Source: Xanthomonas arboricola pv. guizotiae (GTDB taxonomy: Bacteria > Pseudomonadota > Gammaproteobacteria > Xanthomonadales > Xanthomonadaceae). From it: a stretch of 64,000 nucleotides of DNA. The stretch lies in assembly GCF_002940205.1 (NCBI RefSeq), contig NZ_MDSK01000006.1:100049-164048 (forward strand), given 5' to 3'. Below the pieces are notes generated by a model. That model was not told where the DNA came from, did not search any database, and saw only the letters and a list, made by a program, of their open reading frames with translations. Made by a program: the position numbers and the translations under genes. Shown in pieces: positions 1 to 12,014 of the stretch. Each line of letters begins with the position of its first letter. The stretch's first letter is position 1.

Positions 1-2
1 TC

Positions 3-1304
3 ATGTTCGGCTATTACTTCACTCTGGCGGTGCGCAGCTTCCGCCGCAACAAGGTGCTGACCGCACTGATGGTGCTGGCCATCGCGCTCGGTATCGGCGC
101 CAGCATGACCACGCTGACGGTGTTCTATATGTTGTCGGGCGACCCGATTCCGCAGAAGAGCGATCGGTTGTTCAATGTATTGGTCGACCCGCAGCCGAAG
201 GCCGGTTTTCAGCCAGGCGAAGAACCGGACGATCAAGTGACCCGCTTCGATGCCGAGGCATTGCTGCGTGAGAAACGCGGCAAGCGGCAGGCCATGATGA
301 CCGGCGGCAACCTGGCGATCGAACCGGAAAAGAGCGGGCTGAGCGCCTTCAAGTCGGAAGCGCGCTACACCTCGGCCGATTTCTTTCCGATGTTCGAGCC
401 GCCCTTCCTGTATGGACAAGCTTGGTCGCACAACAGCGACGACCGCCACGAACGTGTCGTGGTCATTACCAGGACGCTCAACGACAAACTGTTCGACGGC
501 GGCAACAGCGTGGGCCGCGAACTACGCCTGAACAAGAACACCTTCCGCATCGTCGGCGTGCTCGACACCTGGCAGGTCAATCCGCGCTTCTACGACCTCA
601 CCGACAGCTACGGCTCCGACGAACAGCTCTATCTGCCTTTCTCGGCGGCGATGGATCTGAAGATGGATCACTACGGCAGCACCAACTGCTTCGGCGTAGT
701 CGATACCGGCGATACCACCGCGCTCAATGCGCCCTGCACCTGGGTGCAGTACTGGACGGAGCTAGACAATGCCTCGCAGGCCGGCGACTACAAGGCCTAT
801 CTGGATAACTACTCCAACCAGCAACGCGCCGCCGGACGCTTCGAACGCCCCAACAACGTCCGCCTGCGCAACGTGATGGAATGGCTGGACCACAACAAGG
901 TGGTGCCGAGCGACGTGCGCCTGCAGCTCTGGCTGGCGATGGGCTTCCTGCTGGTCTGCCTGCTCAATACCGTGGGCCTGTTGCTGGCGAAGTTCCTGCG
1001 CCGCAGCGGCGAGATTGGCGTACGCCGCGCCCTGGGCGCATCGCGCGGTGCCATCTTCGCGCAATGCCTGGTGGAAGCCGGGACGGTGGGGCTGGCCGGC
1101 GGCATCGCCGGACTGGGACTGGCGTGGCTGGGACTGTGGGCGGTCCGCCAGCAGCCGGTGCCCTACGCCAAGCTCGCTCACCTGGATCCGAAGATGCTGC
1201 TGCTGACATTCGTGCTGGCGCTGGTCGCCAGCGTCCTGGCCGGCCTGCTGCCATCGTGGCGCGCCATCCAGGTCGCACCGGCGCTGCAGCTCAAATCGTC
1301 CTGA
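3..1304 (+). CDS. MacB/FtsX-type ABC transporter permease
   Basis: This inner-membrane permease has 433 residues and the layout of the MacB/FtsX family. A first membrane helix lies at about residues 18-40, followed by a large periplasmic domain to about residue 300. Three more helices follow at about 305-330, 350-375 and 395-420. The cytoplasmic stretch GEIGVRRALGAS before the third helix is the family signature. Such permeases work with a separate MacB-like ATPase, which is not in the window and probably lies to the left. The next gene is a second permease of the same type, so the two probably form a heterodimer. The substrate cannot be read from sequence. Confidence 0.85.
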   Translation: MFGYYFTLAVRSFRRNKVLTALMVLAIALGIGASMTTLTVFYMLSGDPIPQKSDRLFNVLVDPQPKAGFQPGEEPDDQVTRFDAEALLREKRGKRQAMMTGGNLAIEPEKSGLSAFKSEARYTSADFFPMFEPPFLYGQAWSHNSDDRHERVVVITRTLNDKLFDGGNSVGRELRLNKNTFRIVGVLDTWQVNPRFYDLTDSYGSDEQLYLPFSAAMDLKMDHYGSTNCFGVVDTGDTTALNAPCTWVQYWTELDNASQAGDYKAYLDNYSNQQRAAGRFERPNNVRLRNVMEWLDHNKVVPSDVRLQLWLAMGFLLVCLLNTVGLLLAKFLRRSGEIGVRRALGASRGAIFAQCLVEAGTVGLAGGIAGLGLAWLGLWAVRQQPVPYAKLAHLDPKMLLLTFVLALVASVLAGLLPSWRAIQVAPALQLKSS

Positions 1305-1359
1305 CCCTCACGCCCGCCGCGGCGCGGCGGGCACGGTCCCTCATCGAAGGTTATTGCCC

Positions 1360-2586
1360 ATGGACATCCGTCCTATCGTTTCCACGCTGCGCCGCCACAA
1401 GACGGCATCGGCACTGATCGTGCTCGAGATCGCCCTGGCCTGCGCGATCGTTTGCAACGCGCTGTTTCTGATCGGCAACCGCATCGAGACCTTGCAGCGC
1501 ATCAGCGGCCTCGCCGAACCGGAACTGGTCAGCATCCGCCTGGGCGGCATCGGCACCCAGGTCAACGCCGATGCGCGCACCCGCGAGGATCTGGCGGCAC
1601 TGCGCGGCATTCACGGCGTGCGCGGCGCGATCATCACCAACCAGGTTCCTTTCGTGAACTCCTCCTCCAACACCGGCCTGACGTTGACCCCGGATCAGGA
1701 GCGCTCCACCCTCAATGCCGCGCAATATCTGGTCAGCGAAGGCGCCGTGGGCATCATGGGGTTGCAGCTGGTGGCCGGGCGCGATTTCAACAAGGACGAA
1801 TACATCAGCCTGGAGACGGCGGACAACGACAAGAGCGTGCGCGCGAAGGGATCGTCGCTCATCGTCACCCAGGCGACGGCGGACAAACTGTTTCCCGATC
1901 ACAGCGCGCTGGGCAAGACCGTGTATTCGGGCGATATCCCGCTGCGCATTGTCGGCATCGTGCAGACCCTGGTGCGCCCCAACAACGTCAACGGCATCGA
2001 CAAGATCAATTATTCGATGCTGCTGCCGATCCGCGCTCCCTACACCGATGGCCAGTACCTGCTACGCGTCGGCGACCCCGCGCAGCGGCAGGAAGTCCTG
2101 CAAGCGGCGGTGAGCGCGCTGATGAAGCTGGACAACAGCCGACTGGTGCTGAAACAGGAAACCTATTCCGAGATCCGCGACAAGTACTTCCGCAACGACC
2201 GCGCGATGATCTGGTTGCTGGGCGCAGTCTGCGTCGCGCTGCTGGTGGTCACCGCGCTGGGCATCGTGGGCCTGGCCAGCTTCTGGGTGCAGCAGCGCAC
2301 CAAGCAGATCGGCATCCGCCGCGCGCTGGGCGCCACCCGCGGGCAGATCCTGCGCTACTTCCAGATCGAGAATTTCCTGCTCGCCTCGCTCGGCATCGTG
2401 CTCGGCATGCTGATGGCGTACTCGATCAACGTGTGGTTGATGGCGCGCTACGAACTGCCGCGCCTGCCGGCGGTCTACCTGCCGATCGGTGCGGTGCTGC
2501 TGTGGGTGCTAGGCCAGCTGGCGGTGTTCTGGCCGGCACGCCGCGCCGCCGCCGTGCCGCCGGCGGTCGCCACCCGCAGCGCATAG
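1360..2586 (+). CDS. MacB/FtsX-type ABC transporter permease, second copy
   Basis: This is a 408-residue paralogue of the preceding permease. It has one N-terminal helix (about residues 13-35), a periplasmic domain and three C-terminal helices. The stretch KQIGIRRALGATRGQI marks the MacB/FtsX family. I chose the ATG at 1360 because GAAGG lies 9 bases upstream; a TTG two codons earlier is in frame but has poorer spacing. The 55-base gap from the first permease suggests one operon. The sigma-54 activator and kinase that follow on the same strand may control it, but that is inferred from position only. Confidence 0.85.
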   Translation: MDIRPIVSTLRRHKTASALIVLEIALACAIVCNALFLIGNRIETLQRISGLAEPELVSIRLGGIGTQVNADARTREDLAALRGIHGVRGAIITNQVPFVNSSSNTGLTLTPDQERSTLNAAQYLVSEGAVGIMGLQLVAGRDFNKDEYISLETADNDKSVRAKGSSLIVTQATADKLFPDHSALGKTVYSGDIPLRIVGIVQTLVRPNNVNGIDKINYSMLLPIRAPYTDGQYLLRVGDPAQRQEVLQAAVSALMKLDNSRLVLKQETYSEIRDKYFRNDRAMIWLLGAVCVALLVVTALGIVGLASFWVQQRTKQIGIRRALGATRGQILRYFQIENFLLASLGIVLGMLMAYSINVWLMARYELPRLPAVYLPIGAVLLWVLGQLAVFWPARRAAAVPPAVATRSA

Positions 2587-2634
2587 GCAGGCAAACGCAT
2601 TATCGCCATCGACAAACTTCCTGGACCACCATCG

Positions 2635-3120
2635 ATGAAGAACAACCGAGCCCTTCTGTTCGCCGCCCTGTCCCTGCTCTCCCTGCCGGCCCTGGCCGAG
2701 ACACCGGTCACCGCTGCCGATCTCCAAGCCACCATCGCCACCCTGGACCAGGAGGTCTTCGACAGCTTCAACCGCTGCGCCGACCCGGCGCAGCTGGAAA
2801 AGCATGCCAGCTATTTCGATCCGCACGTCGAGTTCTATCACGACACCGGCGGGGTCACATGGAACCGCGAGGACATGCTGGCGAACACCCGCAAGTACGC
2901 GTGCGGGCACTACACCCGAGAATTGATCCCCGGCAGCCTGAAGGTCTAGCCGGTTCGGGACTTCGGCGCGATCGCGCAAGGCCAGCACCGCTTCTGCGAT
3001 CGGGCGACCGGCAAGTGCGAAGGCGCGGCCGACTTCCTGATGATCTGGCACCTGCATTCGGGGCAGTGGGTCATCACCCGCGTACTCAGCTACGCCCACC
3101 GCGCCGTAGCGGGCAGCTAG
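2635..3120 (+). pseudogene. Secreted NTF2-like (DUF4440-type) protein with in-frame stop
   Basis: The reading frame starts with a signal peptide (cleavage near ALA-E, residue 22). It then encodes an NTF2/SnoaL-like fold recognisable by FDSFNRCADP and a second half reading FLMIWHLHSGQWVITRVLSY. A TAG at 2947-2949 (codon 105) interrupts the frame. The same frame stays open for another 56 codons to a TAG at 3118-3120, and those codons complete the fold, including the C-terminal beta strands. A single substitution in a sense codon, for example TAC or TAT (Tyr), explains this best. A sequencing error or readthrough cannot be excluded. Without the second half the domain should not fold. Confidence 0.75.
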
Positions 3121-3155
3121 CCGCTACGATGGCATCCCATCCAACCTGATCCGCC

Positions 3156-4495
<1,340 letters not shown>

Positions 4496-4499
<4 letters not shown>

Positions 4500-5854
4500 T
4501 TCCCGACATGTGGCAACGTTCCTTCACGTTCTCGCTGTTCTTGCGGCTGTTGCCGGTGCTGGCGCTGGCCGCCGCGCTGCCCTGGCTCATGGCGTACTGG
4601 ATGGACCGTGGCTGGCAAGTAGCCGCGGTGTCGGTAGTGGTGCTGCTGTCGGCGATGTGGTTCAGCCTCAGCCGCGCCACTGCGCCGATGCGCTCGCTGT
4701 TCCGTGCCCTGGCCGGCACCACCAGCAGCTACCGCGATGGCGAATACAACTTCGGCGTGTACTGGCGCGGCAACGACGAGCTGGCGCAACTGGTGCAGGC
4801 GCACGCGGAACTGGGCGAGGTGCTGCGCGCGCAACGGCGCAACCTGGTGCAGCGCGAACTGATGCTCGACACCATGCTGCAGAACACCCCGGTGGCGATG
4901 CTGCTGGTGGTGGCCGGTGGCGATGGCGTGCGCCGCATCGGCTTTTCCAACAATGCCGCACGTAAGCTGTTGCACGACGGCCGCAAGCTCGAAGGCCAGC
5001 ACCTGGACGACGTACTCGCGCGCATGCCCGGCGAGCTGCGCGATGCGCTGGCACGCGGCGGCGATTGCCTGTTTGCGGTCCGCGAGGACGGCGATGACGA
5101 AGACGACGAGCAGATCTATCACCTGTCACGCCGCAGCTTCCATCTCAACGGACGCGGTCACGAGCTGCTGCTGATCCGCACCCTGACCACCGAACTGCGG
5201 CGCCAGGAAGTGCAGACCTGGAAGAAGGTCATCCGCGTGATCAGCCATGAATTGAACAACTCGCTGGCACCGATCGCCTCGCTGGCGCATTCCGGTGCCG
5301 AGTTGCTGCGCCGCGAACGCACCGACCGGCTCGGCACGGTGTTCGAGACCATCGAAGAACGCGCACGTCATCTGGAAGGCTTCATTCGCGGCTATGCCCG
5401 CTTTGCCAAGTTGCCGCAGCCGCAGTTGCAGACCATCGAATGGGCACCGTTCCTGGAGCGCTTGCGGCAGCAGATTCCGTTCCAGCTGCAGGGCGCACAG
5501 AGCGATGTCGCCAGCCGCATCGATGCCGCGCAGATCGAGCAGGCGCTGCTCAACCTGCTCAAGAACGCGCACGAAGCCTGCAGCGAAGCGCAGCCGCCCA
5601 ACAGCGATGTCGCCGTGCGCGTCACGCGCGTGCCGCAATGGCTGCGGATCGAAGTGCTGGACCGCGGCAACGGCATGAACGAGGCCGTGCTGCATAACGC
5701 ACTGATGCCGTTCTACTCGACCAAGCGCAATGGCACAGGCCTTGGCCTTGCGCTCACCCGCGAGATCGCCGAAGCGCACGGCGGGCGCATCTCGCTGCAT
5801 AACCGCGAACACGGTGGCTTGTGCGTGACCTTGCTGTTGCCGTTGGCGGCCTGA
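4496..5854 (+). CDS. NtrY/NtrB-type sensor histidine kinase
   Basis: The 452-residue membrane kinase has two helices at about residues 10-58 with almost no periplasmic loop. A HAMP/linker-like segment and a PAS-like domain follow (about 115-225). The dimerisation helix carries the phospho-His in VISHELNNSLAPI, and the ATPase domain has the N box LLNLLKNAHEA and the G box GTGLGLALTREIAEAHGG. The start ATG overlaps the stop of the response regulator (ATGA), so the pair is translationally coupled. The H-E-L-N-N motif is typical of NtrY-like kinases. With so little periplasmic sequence the signal is probably cytoplasmic or within the membrane. Confidence 0.9.
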
Positions 5855-6180
5855 AAGCAGCAAGGCGCTCAGGATTGAATAGCGCTTGAGATCCATGCAA
5901 CCCATGCGTTGCATCAGGCCGCCGGTCGCAGACGCGCCTCGCGCACGTGGTAGGAGCGCCCCCTGGGCGCGATGGCGTTACCGGTAATGCCTGTCGCGCC
6001 CAGGGGCGCTCCTACGCATCCAATGCGTGCGGCACGACACAGCTGCTGAGCCCGTTAGCCGCCTTGACGCGTCGCACTGAGAACCGCGGAGCTGTCGCGC
6101 GCTTCCGCTGGGTCGCGTCGCTCAGAGCGCAATCAGCGCAAGTGCGGCGCTGTTCTCTGCGATGCAGAGTGCACCTCAGC
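5855..6180. repeat. Intergenic gap with an inverted pair of GTAG-type REPs
   Basis: Between the kinase and glmU (convergent) I see no gene. Positions 5950-6015 form a long imperfect palindrome that begins GTAGGAGCGC and ends GCGCTCCTAC around a loop of about 20 bases. This is the GTAG-type REP/BIME arrangement known from Xanthomonas and Stenotrophomonas, normally mobilised in trans by REP-associated tyrosine transposases. Lying between convergent genes, it may also act as a bidirectional transcription end. A small hairpin (CTCTGCGATGCAGAG, near 6157-6172) sits just after the glmU stop but lacks a T run. Confidence 0.8.
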
Positions 6181-7545
6181 CTACTTCTTGGTCGGTCGTT
6201 CCCAGCCTTCGACCACGGCCTGGCGCGCACGCGTGACGCTGAGCTGGCCGGCAGGCGCATCGCGGGTGATCACCGAGCCCGCGCCGATGGTGGCCATGGC
6301 ACCAATCTCGATCGGTGCCACCAGTGCGCTGTTGGAACCGACGAAGGCGCCATCGCCGATGGTCGTCTGCGACTTGTTCACCCCATCGTAGTTGCAGGTG
6401 ATGGTGCCGGCGCCGATATTGACCTTGCTGCCGATCACCGCATCGCCCAGGTAGGTCAGATGGTTGGCCTTGCTGCCGACGCCCATGGTGACCTTCTTGG
6501 TCTCGACGAAGTTGCCGATATGCACGCCATCGGCCAACACAGTGCCGGGGCGCAGACGCGCGAACGGGCCGATCTGCACCGCACCTTCGGTGATCACCCC
6601 TTCCAGGTCGCTGTGCGCGCGCACCTGCGTGCCGGCGCCGAGCGTGACATCGCGCAGCCGCACGAATGGGCCGATCACCACGTCATCGCCCAGCGTCACC
6701 TCGCCTTCCAGGATCACATCGATATCCAGCTGCACATCGCGGCCCACCTGCACGCTGCCGCGCTGTTCCACCCGCGCCGGGTCGGCCATGCGCACGCCCT
6801 GCAGGCACAGCGCACGGGCCGCACGCAGCTGCCAGGCGCGTTCCAGCTGCGCCAGTTGCCAGGGGTCGTTGGCGCCTTCCACATCCTGCGCGTCGGCCAC
6901 ATGCACGATGTCGGCCGGGGTGAAATCGGCGGCGGCGCTGGCGAACACGTCGGTGAGATAGAACTCGCCCTGCGCATTCTCGTTGGACAGGCCGGCCAGC
7001 CAGCGGCGCAGCGCCGTGGACTCGGCAGTGAGGATGCCGGTGTTGATGGTGCGGATGCGGCGCTGCTCGTCGTTGGCATCCTTCTGCTCGACGATCGCGG
7101 CGACCTTGCCTTCGGCATCGCGCAGGATGCGGCCGTAACCGGTGGGATTGGGCACATCGGCCACCAGCACCGCCATGCGCCCGGGTGCGTGCAGCAGCTG
7201 CAGCAGGTCCTGCGACTGGATCAGCGGCACATCGCCGTACAGCACCAGCACCGTGGCCGCATCCGGAATCGCATCCATCGCCTGCTGCACTGCATGCCCG
7301 GTGCCCAGTTGCTGACGTTGCTCGGCCCAGTGCAGATCGCCCTGTGCGGCAAACGCCGCCTGCACCTGCTCGCCGCCGTGCCCGTGCACCACATGGATCG
7401 CGGCCGGCTGCAGCTGCCGCGCCGTGGCGATCACATGTGCCAGCATCGGCTGGCCCGCCAGCGGCTGCAGCACCTTGGGCAGGGACGAGCGCATGCGCTT
7501 GCCCTCGCCCGCGGCCAGGATCACGACGTGCAGGGGCAGAGTCAT
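6181..7545 (-). CDS. glmU: Bifunctional UDP-N-acetylglucosamine pyrophosphorylase / glucosamine-1-phosphate N-acetyltransferase
   Basis: GlmU makes UDP-GlcNAc for peptidoglycan and LPS: it acetylates glucosamine-1-P and then transfers UMP. The 454-residue length is typical. The N-terminal uridyltransferase domain starts with the nucleotide-binding motif [15 protein letters not shown] and contains YGDVPLI. The C-terminal half (about 230-454) is a left-handed beta helix of hexapeptide repeats (such as [10 protein letters not shown] and [12 protein letters not shown]), with the acetyltransferase region near KVNIGAGT. I chose the ATG at 7545 because it puts the nucleotide-binding loop at the usual distance from the N terminus. 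In many relatives glmU sits close to the atp operon, as here. Confidence 0.97.
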   Translation of the reverse strand: MTLPLHVVILAAGEGKRMRSSLPKVLQPLAGQPMLAHVIATARQLQPAAIHVVHGHGGEQVQAAFAAQGDLHWAEQRQQLGTGHAVQQAMDAIPDAATVLVLYGDVPLIQSQDLLQLLHAPGRMAVLVADVPNPTGYGRILRDAEGKVAAIVEQKDANDEQRRIRTINTGILTAESTALRRWLAGLSNENAQGEFYLTDVFASAAADFTPADIVHVADAQDVEGANDPWQLAQLERAWQLRAARALCLQGVRMADPARVEQRGSVQVGRDVQLDIDVILEGEVTLGDDVVIGPFVRLRDVTLGAGTQVRAHSDLEGVITEGAVQIGPFARLRPGTVLADGVHIGNFVETKKVTMGVGSKANHLTYLGDAVIGSKVNIGAGTITCNYDGVNKSQTTIGDGAFVGSNSALVAPIEIGAMATIGAGSVITRDAPAGQLSVTRARQAVVEGWERPTKK

Positions 7546-7690
7546 CGAAGCGTTCCAGAACATGGGAGAACCAAATTCTAGTCGCTGTCCCGGCAGTGCG
7601 TCGTGTCCTGCCTGCAGCAGGCGCGACGATGACACTTTTCAAGCGCCGCTGCCGTTAGCATGAGCGCCCTTCCACGATGACACGGCCTGC

Positions 7691-8074
7691 ATGAGTCTGT
7701 TCCGCCAAGGCAGCCAATTCATGATCATTGGCGCCCTGCAGCTGGCGGTGGACTGCAGCATCTTCATCGCCGCCACCGCAGCCGGCATGCCGGCCGTGCC
7801 TGCCAATCTGTTCGGGCGGATCAGCGGCGCGGTGCTGGGCTTCTGGCTCAACGGCCGCTACACCTTTGCCCAGGAAGGCGGCGCACGTCTGGGCTGGCCG
7901 CGTTTTCGCCGCTTTGCGCTGATGTGGCTGGCACTCACGCTCATCAGCACCTGGCTGTTGTCGGCAACGGTGGATCTGGTCGGCCTGCGCCAGGCCTGGC
8001 TGGCCAAACCGCTGGTGGAAGGCGGCCTGGCGATCGTGTCGTTTTTCCTGGGCCGGCACGTGGTGTATCGCTGA
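7691..8074 (+). CDS. GtrA-like family membrane protein
   Basis: The 127-residue protein has four predicted helices (about 8-30, 36-58, 75-97, 103-125). It also has the GtrA family features QFMIIGALQLAVD at the N terminus and LGFWLNGRYTF in the middle. GtrA proteins are thought to flip or help flip polyprenyl-linked sugars in O-antigen and teichoic-acid glucosylation. No glycosyltransferase partner is adjacent. The gene is divergent from glmU, with a 145-base gap that holds both promoters. The fold assignment is good; the substrate is unknown. Confidence 0.8.
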   Translation: MSLFRQGSQFMIIGALQLAVDCSIFIAATAAGMPAVPANLFGRISGAVLGFWLNGRYTFAQEGGARLGWPRFRRFALMWLALTLISTWLLSATVDLVGLRQAWLAKPLVEGGLAIVSFFLGRHVVYR

Positions 8075-8116
8075 GCGAGCGTACCTGAGCCCGTGCAGTG
8101 TCGGACCCGGCGCGTA

Positions 8117-8686
8117 TCAGTGGCAGAAATCGCCCAGGCTGCGTACCAGCGCGGCGCGATGCAGCGCGTCCAGCTGCCATTGGGCGGCGTAATCGGCTGC
8201 GGCCCGCGCGGTGCTGGTCGCGCATTGCGGCGCTGCACGTGCCGGCGCGACCTGGGCCAGTGCGTCGAGCAATTCGCCTTGCAGGCGATCCAGACGCGTG
8301 CGCAGGATCGCCAGATCCGGACGCGCGGTGTCCGGCGCGCGCCCGCGTTCGCGCCAGTGGTTCAACAAGGCGTACTGCACCGACTTGTTGGCCTCGATCT
8401 GCGCGGCGAAGAAGCGCGCCGCATCGTCGGCATCCAGCCTATGCGCCGGCGCCTGCTCGCGCACGCGCTGCAGCACCGCCGCCTCGCGGGTCTGGTCCAG
8501 TACCGGCTTGCCGCTGTCCCACTTGCTCAGCGCCACCGCATCGCCGATGGCATTGCGTTGCACGATGCGATCCAGCAGCGGATCCAGCGGCGGCTGGCTG
8601 CGTGCGGGCAGCGCGCACCCCAGCATCGCCACGGCCAGCAGGCCGCTCAGCGCGCAACTACGAAAGCCATCGATCGTGCGGATCAT
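8117..8686 (-). CDS. Secreted chorismate mutase (AroQ gamma class)
   Basis: The 189-residue protein has a signal peptide cleaved near ALPARS-Q (about residue 30). An all-helical chorismate mutase domain follows, with RIVQRNAIGDAVALSKW and the catalytic-region stretch RLDADDAARFFAAQIEANKSVQ, which is typical of the periplasmic AroQ gamma form. It should convert chorismate to prephenate outside the cytoplasm. Related secreted enzymes in Xanthomonas and nematodes have been linked to plant infection. GAGGAA lies 6 bases before the chosen ATG at 8686. A paired Cys near each end of the C-terminal helices (QCATS and DFCH) probably forms the disulfide seen in this class. Confidence 0.88.
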   Translation of the reverse strand: MIRTIDGFRSCALSGLLAVAMLGCALPARSQPPLDPLLDRIVQRNAIGDAVALSKWDSGKPVLDQTREAAVLQRVREQAPAHRLDADDAARFFAAQIEANKSVQYALLNHWRERGRAPDTARPDLAILRTRLDRLQGELLDALAQVAPARAAPQCATSTARAAADYAAQWQLDALHRAALVRSLGDFCH

Positions 8687-8814
8687 CGGTGTTCCTCGAC
8701 GTGCGTGAGTGAGATGCCGCGCCGCCTGCAACCGGCGGCACGGCGCAAGGCAGGCAGTGTGCCCGCTGTGCCCAGGCAGGGAAGCCGCGCCACGCACGCG
8801 CAGCTCCAGAAACG

Positions 8815-8842
8815 AAAACGCCGACACTCCGGTCGGCGTTTC
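8815..8842 (-). terminator. Rho-independent terminator of the atp operon
   Basis: Read on the minus strand, AACGCCGAC and GTCGGCGTT form a strong stem around a short loop, followed by TTTCGTTTC. It lies about 80 bases after the atpC stop, which fits the end of the ATP synthase transcript. Confidence 0.75.
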
Positions 8843-8921
8843 CACTCCACACCTGCGTGCGGCGCTGCATCGGCTATCACCTTGCATGCGCTGCCAAAAG
8901 CGCGCACGCCCGCGTGCCTGG

Positions 8922-9344
8922 TTAGTGCTTGAGGTTGCGACGCAGGCGTTCCAGTGCCTGCAGCTGCACGGTCGCCTCGGCCAGCCGCCGCTGCGCATCG
9001 GCCACATCCACCGTGTCGCCACGGTTGGCCAGCAAACGCTCGGCTTCTTCCTTGACCTTGCGCACCGCAGCTTCGTCGATGTCCTGCGCGCGCACCGCGG
9101 TGTCGACCAGCACGGTCACCACCTGCGGCTGCACTTCCAGGATGCCGCCGGAAATGGCGAAGTCCAGCTGTTCGCCGCTGGCGGTGGTGACCACCACCTT
9201 GCCCGGCTTCAGGCGCGTGATCAGCGGCGCGTGCTTGGGCGCGATGCCCAGCTCACCCAACTCGCCGGTAGCCACGACCAGCGTCGCCTCACCGTGGAAG
9301 ATTTCCTTCTCGGCGCTGACGATGTCGCAACGGATAGTGCTCAT
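8922..9344 (-). CDS. atpC: ATP synthase F1 epsilon subunit
   Basis: The 140-residue epsilon subunit belongs to the central stalk and can inhibit ATP hydrolysis. It has the N-terminal beta-sandwich ([18 protein letters not shown], then [19 protein letters not shown]) and the C-terminal helical hairpin ([18 protein letters not shown]). It is the last gene of the operon. A 165-base gap with inverted 7-bp arrays separates it from atpD, which is unusually long for this operon. Confidence 0.97.
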   Translation of the reverse strand: MSTIRCDIVSAEKEIFHGEATLVVATGELGELGIAPKHAPLITRLKPGKVVVTTASGEQLDFAISGGILEVQPQVVTVLVDTAVRAQDIDEAAVRKVKEEAERLLANRGDTVDVADAQRRLAEATVQLQALERLRRNLKH

Positions 9345-9361
9345 GGTGCCTCACTCTGTGA

Positions 9362-9488
9362 GGCGGGGAATCGGGAATCGGGATTCGGGATTCGGAAGAG
9401 CGGCTGGCTGCGCACGCTTCCTGTTCCCGTATGTCCGACCCACCTACGACCCGCCTTTACGATTCCCGATTCCCGATTCCCGATTCCA
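9362..9488. repeat. Inverted 7-bp (GGGAATC/GGGATTC) arrays between atpD and atpC
   Basis: About four units of GGGAATC/GGGATTC at 9366-9395 face an inverted set (GATTCCC units) at 9460-9487, with about 60 bases between them. The two arms can pair into a long stem in the transcript. The same repeat family occurs in many other gaps of this window. Confidence 0.85.
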
Positions 9489-9509
9489 GCCGCACGGCGG
9501 CTGGGATCA

Positions 9510-11037
<1,528 letters not shown>

Positions 11038-11038
11038 G

Positions 11039-11902
11039 CTATACGGCGGCCGCGCCGCTGACGATTTCCGAAATTTCCTGGGTGATCGCCGCCTGACGCG
11101 CCTTGTTGTAGACCAGTTGCAAGGTGCCGATCATCTTGTTGGCGTTGTCGCTGGCGGCCTTCATCGCCACCATGCGCGCGGCATGTTCGGAGGCCACGTT
11201 TTCCAGCACGGCCTGGTACACCAGCGACTCGATGTAACGCGTCATCACGTGCTCCAGCACGGTCGCGGCATCGGGTTCGTACAGGTAATCCCAATCGTGG
11301 TGCGCCACCTTGTGCTCGGCGGCCGGCAGCGGCAGCAGCTGATCGAAGCTGGCCTTCTGCGTCATCGTGTTCACGAAGCGGTTGTAGACCAGATACACGC
11401 GGTCGACCTTGCCCTCGACGAAGGCATCGATCATCACCTTGATCACACCGATCAGCTGCTCCACCTGCGGGCTGTCGCCCAGGTGGGTCACGCTGCCGAC
11501 CATGTTGACCTTGATGCGGCGGAAGAACGCCGAGGCCTTCTGGCCGATGGTCACCACGTCGATCTCGGCACCGGTGTCCTGCCAGGGGCGCACCTCGCCC
11601 AGCATCTTGCGGAACAGGTTGTTGTTCAGACCGCCGGCCAGGCCGCGGTCGGAAGAAATCACGATGTAACCGACCCGCTTGACCTGCTCGCGCTCGACCA
11701 GGAACGGATGCTGGAAATCGGTGCTGGCCTGCGCCAGATGCCCGATCACCTGCTTCATCGCCTGCGCATACGGACGCGAGGTCTTCATGCGGTCCTGCGC
11801 CTTGCGGATCTTGGAGGCCGAGACCATTTCGAGCGCGCGCGTCACCTTGCGGGTGTTCTGCACGCTCTTGATCTTGGTTTTGATTTCGCGTCCGCCTGCC
11901 AT
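11039..11902 (-). CDS. atpG: ATP synthase F1 gamma subunit
   Basis: The 287-residue rotor shaft begins [27 protein letters not shown], abridged here to its key part [17 protein letters not shown], and ends with the coiled-coil partner [21 protein letters not shown]. Both termini are the conserved antiparallel coiled coil that turns inside the alpha3-beta3 ring. [11 protein letters not shown] marks the Rossmann part. The ATG at 11902 gives the standard N terminus; longer in-frame extensions run into repeat DNA. Confidence 0.97.
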   Translation of the reverse strand: MAGGREIKTKIKSVQNTRKVTRALEMVSASKIRKAQDRMKTSRPYAQAMKQVIGHLAQASTDFQHPFLVEREQVKRVGYIVISSDRGLAGGLNNNLFRKMLGEVRPWQDTGAEIDVVTIGQKASAFFRRIKVNMVGSVTHLGDSPQVEQLIGVIKVMIDAFVEGKVDRVYLVYNRFVNTMTQKASFDQLLPLPAAEHKVAHHDWDYLYEPDAATVLEHVMTRYIESLVYQAVLENVASEHAARMVAMKAASDNANKMIGTLQLVYNKARQAAITQEISEIVSGAAAV

Positions 11903-11925
11903 ACTCGCTCGCTTCGCTCGCTTAG

Positions 11926-12007
11926 TGGGAATGGGGAATCGTGAGTCGGGAATTGGCACAGCCAACCCCGCCTTGACGATTCCCTATTCTCTATTCCCGA
12001 TTCCCGC
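11926..12007. repeat. Inverted 7-bp arrays between atpA and atpG
   Basis: GGGAATG/GGGAATC-type units at 11926-11956 face GATTCCC/ATTCTCT-type units at 11978-12007 across a short loop. They fill the spacer between the alpha and gamma genes. This is the third such hairpin array inside the same operon. Confidence 0.8.
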
Positions 12008-12014
12008 AGCTGGA

